From Candidatus Hydrogenedentota bacterium (GTDB taxonomy: Bacteria; Hydrogenedentota; Hydrogenedentia; Hydrogenedentales; CAITNO01): a DNA stretch of 9,580 nt. The stretch covers positions 1 through 9,580 of the forward strand of contig JAKLHG010000112.1 of the NCBI GenBank assembly GCA_022710255.1, in the 5' to 3' direction. Shown one piece after another: positions 6,959-9,580 of the stretch; within the stretch, counting starts at the first letter, position 1; every line of letters starts with the position of its first letter. The notes beneath the pieces are model-generated. The model had not been told where the DNA came from. It did no database searches and saw only the letters and a program-made list of their open reading frames with translations. The position numbers were made by a program, and so were the translations under genes.

Positions 6959-6987
6959 GGCGCAAAGGGCCGTACACAGTGTGCGCC
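6959..6987 (-). terminator. GC hairpin downstream of the minus-strand secreted-protein gene
   Basis: GGCGCA (6959-6964) and TGCGCC (6982-6987) form 6 bp with a 17-base loop, about 31 bases beyond the TAG stop at 7019-7021 of the minus-strand gene. Only a short TTT follows on that strand, so this is a weak intrinsic-terminator candidate. Confidence 0.25.
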
Positions 6988-7018
6988 ATCCACTACACCT
7001 CGCAGGCTGAAATGCCGC

Positions 7019-7492
7019 CTATGGCGCTGTCTGGAACGAGACGGATAGTTCCTGTACTGATTCGACCATCAGCCAGACAATGAGGTCCGTGCCCGTCAGG
7101 GTATGCCGATGGCCAAAGCGGAATGTCTCGCCCCGCTCCACATCTTTCCCGTCGAGTTTCACAACGACCTCCGCCTCACCCCAGTTGCGAACGACAAAAG
7201 CCGGGTTGACTACCGGATGTTCCCCATCGGCCGACAGGCTGAACGCGAACGGCGCGGTTTCCGTTCCGGCCCTCTCTAAGTGATACGCCTTTTCGGAGGA
7301 GTCGTACCCGAGCGTGTTGTAGTCTCCTTCAGTAACGTTAAGTTCCGGCGGGGTTTCCCACGATTTTGCGAGGGACACCAGGTCAGCGGCATCCAAACGG
7401 GTCATCCCGTGCAGCATGATCTTGGTGCGCTGGTTCTGCCCTTGCGCGTAAGACGGCCAGAGGTCGTCCCGCTGGTGCGCAATGTGTACCAG
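7019..7492 (-). pseudogene. C-terminal part of the interrupted secreted protein
   Basis: This reads in the same frame as the gene at 7493-8434, straight after its TAA, for 157 codons to TAG at 7019-7021 with no other stop. The first 25 codons (beginning LVHIAHQRDDLWPSYAQ) have no start; the first ATG is at 7415-7417 and has no Shine-Dalgarno before it, so independent translation is unlikely. The sequence looks like normal protein: KIMLHGMTRLDAADLVSLAK, then a region rich in hydrophobic/polar alternation (FAFSLSADG, PAFVVRNWGEAEVVVKLDG, DLIVWLMVES) that suggests beta-strands of a C-terminal domain. Frame preservation and codon quality show either a very recent nonsense mutation, a sequencing error at 7493-7495, or stop-codon readthrough. 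Family not recognised. Confidence 0.8.
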
Positions 7493-7495
7493 TTA
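7493..7495 (-). other. In-frame TAA interrupting the secreted-protein gene
   Basis: The minus-strand reading is ...CCT TCT CAC TCC TAA CTG GTA CAC... . The same frame runs 313 codons before and 157 sense/stop codons after it with no indel. The +1 base after the stop is C, and CTG follows. UAA is the least leaky stop, so mutation or sequencing error is likelier than programmed readthrough. Confidence 0.85.
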
Positions 7496-8434
7496 GGAGT
7501 GAGAAGGCCGTTGTGCAGATTCCGCCAGCCTGCCATCGGACGCGTCGGCGGATACGGGCCAATGGTCCCAGAAATTGAAGGCGGACCCTTTGCCGTGGCC
7601 GCGGAAGGGCGCAATCACGAAATCCGTAGACGCCGGGCTCGACGGAATAATGGCGAAGGGACTTTCTTCGGCCTTGAGGTTCACCTTGAGTATGTTGGAG
7701 TTTACCGGTTGCGTGTCAAAACTGGGCGCACCCCTGTTGGTCCAGGTGAAGGTCTTGCTTTCTCCCTTCATGTTCGCCACGGACACGGCATCCAGTTCAA
7801 TGTTGTCTTCGGGCATCGTCCCCGGCTGATTAAGCACAATGGCCTCGTGCCATTCCATCCATTTTTCCGGCGCCGAGGTATGCGCCGTGATCTTGCGAAC
7901 GCCCGTTGCGTCCGGATACAGGTAGTAGTATTCATCAACCCAATCGCTCCAGCCCGTCTCGGGGTCAATAAAGGGATGGTTGTAGTTGACATCCACGGGC
8001 GCGTAACGCCAATGAATCACGACCCGGGCGTCCGTATTCTCGATGATGCGCACGTGGGAGTAGCGGCACTGCTTGTCAGACATGGGTTCGCAACACCCTT
8101 GTGTGTTCGGACTATCCGTGCCCGCCCTTTCCACAAATTCGTTGGTATACCAGATGCCGGTGTCGGTCACCCAGCAGGGAATGTAACTCGTGCCGCGCCA
8201 GAACACGAACCTGTGGCTGCCGGTATCGAAACGAACGACGACATCTGCATGATCACCAATACGCCAGGGGGCGTCCCAAGCCTCCTCATAGTCAAGGGTT
8301 GTGTAGTACGCGCCAAACCGTCCCGGACCTTCCTGCCCCGAAGGCATTTGTGCCAAGTCTTCTGACAGCGCTGGTGCAAGGCGCGTAAACGTCACCATCA
8401 TCATGATGCCATAAATAATGCTTTTTTGTAACAC
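7493..8434 (-). CDS. Secreted protein of unknown family, N-terminal 313 residues up to a premature TAA
   Basis: Starts at GTG 8434-8432, chosen because GAGGGAG stands 7 bases upstream and because the product then has a Sec-type signal peptide (Lys4, hydrophobic 6-23, likely cleavage near ALS-ED at 24). The mature part is rich in Trp and Tyr: HRFVFWRGTSYIPCWV 74-89, GIWYTNEFVE 93-102, four cysteines at 87, 114, 115 and 123, HWRYAPVDVNY 141-151, WVDEYYYLYP 165-174 and FNFWDHWPV 286-294. No catalytic motif or family was recognised; an extracellular carbohydrate-related role is only a guess, from the aromatic composition and the GH38-like neighbour. The frame stops at TAA 7495-7493 but continues unchanged in the next stretch, so the intended protein is about 470 residues. 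The upstream minus-strand gene (8934 onward) is 499 bases away, so this gene probably has its own promoter. Confidence 0.8.
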   Translation of the reverse strand: MLQKSIIYGIMMMVTFTRLAPALSEDLAQMPSGQEGPGRFGAYYTTLDYEEAWDAPWRIGDHADVVVRFDTGSHRFVFWRGTSYIPCWVTDTGIWYTNEFVERAGTDSPNTQGCCEPMSDKQCRYSHVRIIENTDARVVIHWRYAPVDVNYNHPFIDPETGWSDWVDEYYYLYPDATGVRKITAHTSAPEKWMEWHEAIVLNQPGTMPEDNIELDAVSVANMKGESKTFTWTNRGAPSFDTQPVNSNILKVNLKAEESPFAIIPSSPASTDFVIAPFRGHGKGSAFNFWDHWPVSADASDGRLAESAQRPSHS

Positions 8435-8441
8435 GTGTTAT

Positions 8442-8448
8442 CTCCCTC
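8442..8448 (-). promoter_or_regulatory. Ribosome binding site of the secreted-protein gene
   Basis: On the minus strand GAGGGAG is followed by ATAACAC and then the GTG start at 8434, a 7-base spacing. It decides the start over the internal ATG cluster at 8396-8404, which would cut away most of the signal peptide. Confidence 0.65.
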
Positions 8449-8635
8449 GTGAGTATCATATTATTTTCTATGTTTAGGGTGTCTTTTCAACATGCTTCAG
8501 TTGTCCTTGAAGAAAATCCATCCGGCAGAAAATTCCACAAGCCGTAAGCATAATCCTATAGCGGCAAAAACGTAATTAATCCAATGTTTCTAGGCGTGAA
8601 GTCTATCTTCGATTTGCACTTAAGGAGTGCCAGGG

Positions 8636-8761
8636 ATGGACGGATATACCAGCCCCTTCTTGCGTTGGTGGAAACAGAGAGAAATGGACACGAGGTATAA
8701 AGCAAATGGGTCAGGCGGTGACAGTCATAGCGATGGTAAAGTGCACCGACCTGGGGGATAG
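8636..8761 (+). CDS. Possible small protein, 41 aa
   Basis: ATG at 8636 follows AAGGAG (8622-8627) with an 8-base spacer, a near-ideal ribosome binding site, and runs to TAG at 8759-8761. The product is hydrophilic, with FLRWWKQREMDTRYKA in the first half and a Gly/Ser/His/Asp-rich second half (GSGGDSHSDGKVHRPGG). No signal, membrane segment or known family is seen. It is the only gene candidate in the 499-base gap and lies opposite in strand to both neighbours. It may be a real small protein, the remnant of a longer gene, or chance. Confidence 0.3.
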   Translation: MDGYTSPFLRWWKQREMDTRYKANGSGGDSHSDGKVHRPGG

Positions 8762-8909
8762 ATACTACGTTTCCTTGGTCAGGTATTTAACCCAACTTCC
8801 GCCGTCGAATTAATTATGCCTTTTAGCATCCACAATACGTACACCATTCACTTTGTGATGTAATGAAATATACGGTCCCTGTAAGTCGGCATGTTTGAAA
8901 TAATCAGAG

Positions 8910-8933
8910 CCGGTCCAATACCAATTCAACCGG
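8910..8933 (-). terminator. Weak hairpin just after the GH38-like gene
   Basis: CCGGT (8910-8914) and ACCGG (8929-8933) form 5 bp with a 14-base loop, touching the TGA stop at 8934-8936. No T-run follows on the minus strand, so termination here is uncertain. Confidence 0.2.
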
Positions 8934-9580
8934 TCACGGCCGATAGAGGCGCTCCATAAAGATGGGGTCTTCCGCAAAGTCTGGCTGAATCACCAGTTGC
9001 GGTTCCGCCAGCAGGGTTTCGGCAAAGGCGTCGGCATCGGCCGATTCCCCGATGGCTTCCAAAGGCATCCAGGCCAGGTCAAAGCGGAACTCGAAGATGC
9101 CGTGGCTGTCAGCAACGAAGTTGGTCATCCACGTATTGTCAAAGACCAGCGCATAGGCGCGGTTAGGGTGCTCAGGCGCCTCTTGCAGGTGCACCAGCGG
9201 CTGGGGCCCACCGAAACTGACCAATGGGGCGTCTCGCGTGATCCACAACCAGTGCCCGTGGGGCGTTGCATACGCCGCCCAACTGTCAATGGCCAGGTAG
9301 TCGCGGCAGGTATTGGGCAACTGGTCCACAAAGGCCGTGAAAGGAAGCCCACCGCAGGAGACTGTAGGCAGCGTGTCTCCGGTGGGCAGGGTGCACCCGA
9401 TATAGAACCATTCTGGCAGTTCTGAAGACAGCCGGTAGAGTCTGACGGTCAGCGTGGCGCGCGGTTCGCGCCTGTAAATCTCCAGGGTGCGCGTCATCCA
9501 CTTGAGCCGGGGATGCTGCATGGCTTGGGTGTACACCACCGTATTCGGATTTTCTTCCACGTCAGCGGGGCTCGCGGGTG
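8934..9580 (-). CDS. C-terminal part of a GH38-like (alpha-mannosidase-type) protein, 5' partial
   Basis: The frame is open to the window edge; a GTG at 9560 exists but sense codons continue before it, and the sequence looks like the tail of a larger protein, so it is treated as partial (about 214 residues seen). Numbering from the GTG: DQLPNTCRDYLAIDSWAAY 79-97, WITRDAPLVSFGG 106-118 and YALVFDNTWMTNFVADSHG 136-154 followed by FEFRFDL. The order 'aromatic tail, DAPL, N-N/T-W-TNF, G-x-x-x-FRF' resembles the C-terminal beta-domain of GH38 alpha-mannosidase-like proteins as I remember them. The catalytic domain, if present, is upstream of the window, so activity and localisation cannot be judged. 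It ends at TGA 8934-8936. Alternative: another large beta-rich glycoside-active protein. Confidence 0.7.
   Translation of the reverse strand, partial: PASPADVEENPNTVVYTQAMQHPRLKWMTRTLEIYRREPRATLTVRLYRLSSELPEWFYIGCTLPTGDTLPTVSCGGLPFTAFVDQLPNTCRDYLAIDSWAAYATPHGHWLWITRDAPLVSFGGPQPLVHLQEAPEHPNRAYALVFDNTWMTNFVADSHGIFEFRFDLAWMPLEAIGESADADAFAETLLAEPQLVIQPDFAEDPIFMERLYRP

Larger units (their letters stand above)
6557..7018. other. Non-coding gap between convergent genes
   Basis: 462 bases separate the ends of two converging genes. Short frames here show no coding character or ribosome binding site. The stretch is richer in A/T than the flanking genes from about 6680 to 6960. It holds several inverted repeats (6571-6586, 6612-6679, 6719-6770, 6959-6987), listed separately. 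No tRNA, rRNA or transposase remnant was recognised. Confidence 0.7.
8435..8933. other. Intergenic region upstream of the secreted-protein gene
   Basis: 499 bases without an assured gene, A/T-rich from 8450 to 8600. For the minus strand a poor promoter can be drawn: TTGAAA (complement of 8485-8490) and AATAAT (complement of 8460-8465) with a 19-base spacer; weak evidence only. A plus-strand 41-codon ORF (8636-8761) and a 5-bp hairpin at 8910-8933 are listed separately. No tRNA or mobile element was recognised. Confidence 0.5.

Noticed and set aside
7280..8365. Long plus-strand frame (361 codons) opposite the secreted-protein gene
   Set aside because: It mirrors the minus-strand gene, is Arg/Val/Gly-heavy without any motif, and lacks a ribosome binding site. 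The minus frame has a signal peptide, a good Shine-Dalgarno and ordinary protein composition.
1..9580. CRISPR array, tRNA/rRNA genes, transposase or integrase
   Set aside because: No regularly spaced repeats, no cloverleaf-like segment and no recombinase motifs were seen on either strand.

Overview
This window carries the 3' end of a nonribosomal peptide synthetase (NRPS) locus on the plus strand, followed by two minus-strand genes of a different kind. The organism cannot be named from the sequence. A Tat-type signal peptide, a Sec-type secreted protein of unknown family, a GH38-like C-terminus and moderately GC-rich coding DNA suggest a Gram-negative environmental bacterium, perhaps of the Planctomycetota/Verrucomicrobiota/Hydrogenedentota type. 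That placement is only an impression.

Plus strand, 1-5448: the window opens inside the adenylation domain of an NRPS subunit that ends in a carrier domain (1-525). It overlaps by ATGA a complete terminal NRPS with order C-A-PCP-TE (522-4682). That gene overlaps by 8 bases an Sfp-type phosphopantetheinyl transferase (4675-5448), which would load the Ser101 and Ser1041 carrier domains. The three genes look like one translationally coupled operon. The last adenylation domain has a hand-read specificity code of D-A-F-F-L-G-V-T-F-K, which suggests a branched aliphatic residue (Ile/Val). The thioesterase has cysteine in place of the usual nucleophilic serine (GWCFGG) and a long lid. This is the most notable feature here, because the best-known Cys-type NRPS thioesterases release strained rings such as beta-lactams and beta-lactones.

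Plus strand, 5588-6556: a Tat-exported metal-dependent hydrolase of the amidohydrolase_2/L-fuconolactonase-like family lies 139 bases after the transferase, with its own good ribosome binding site. It may belong to the NRPS operon (tailoring or self-protection) or may be an unrelated neighbour.

6557-7018 is non-coding, between convergent genes, with several inverted repeats. Minus strand, 8434-7019: a secreted protein of unrecognised family, whose 470-codon frame is broken by one in-frame TAA (7493-7495) with no frameshift. 8435-8933 holds no sure gene, though a 41-codon plus-strand ORF with a good Shine-Dalgarno lies in it. Minus strand, 9580-8934: the C-terminal part of a protein resembling the beta-rich tail of GH38-type alpha-mannosidase-like proteins, running off the window.
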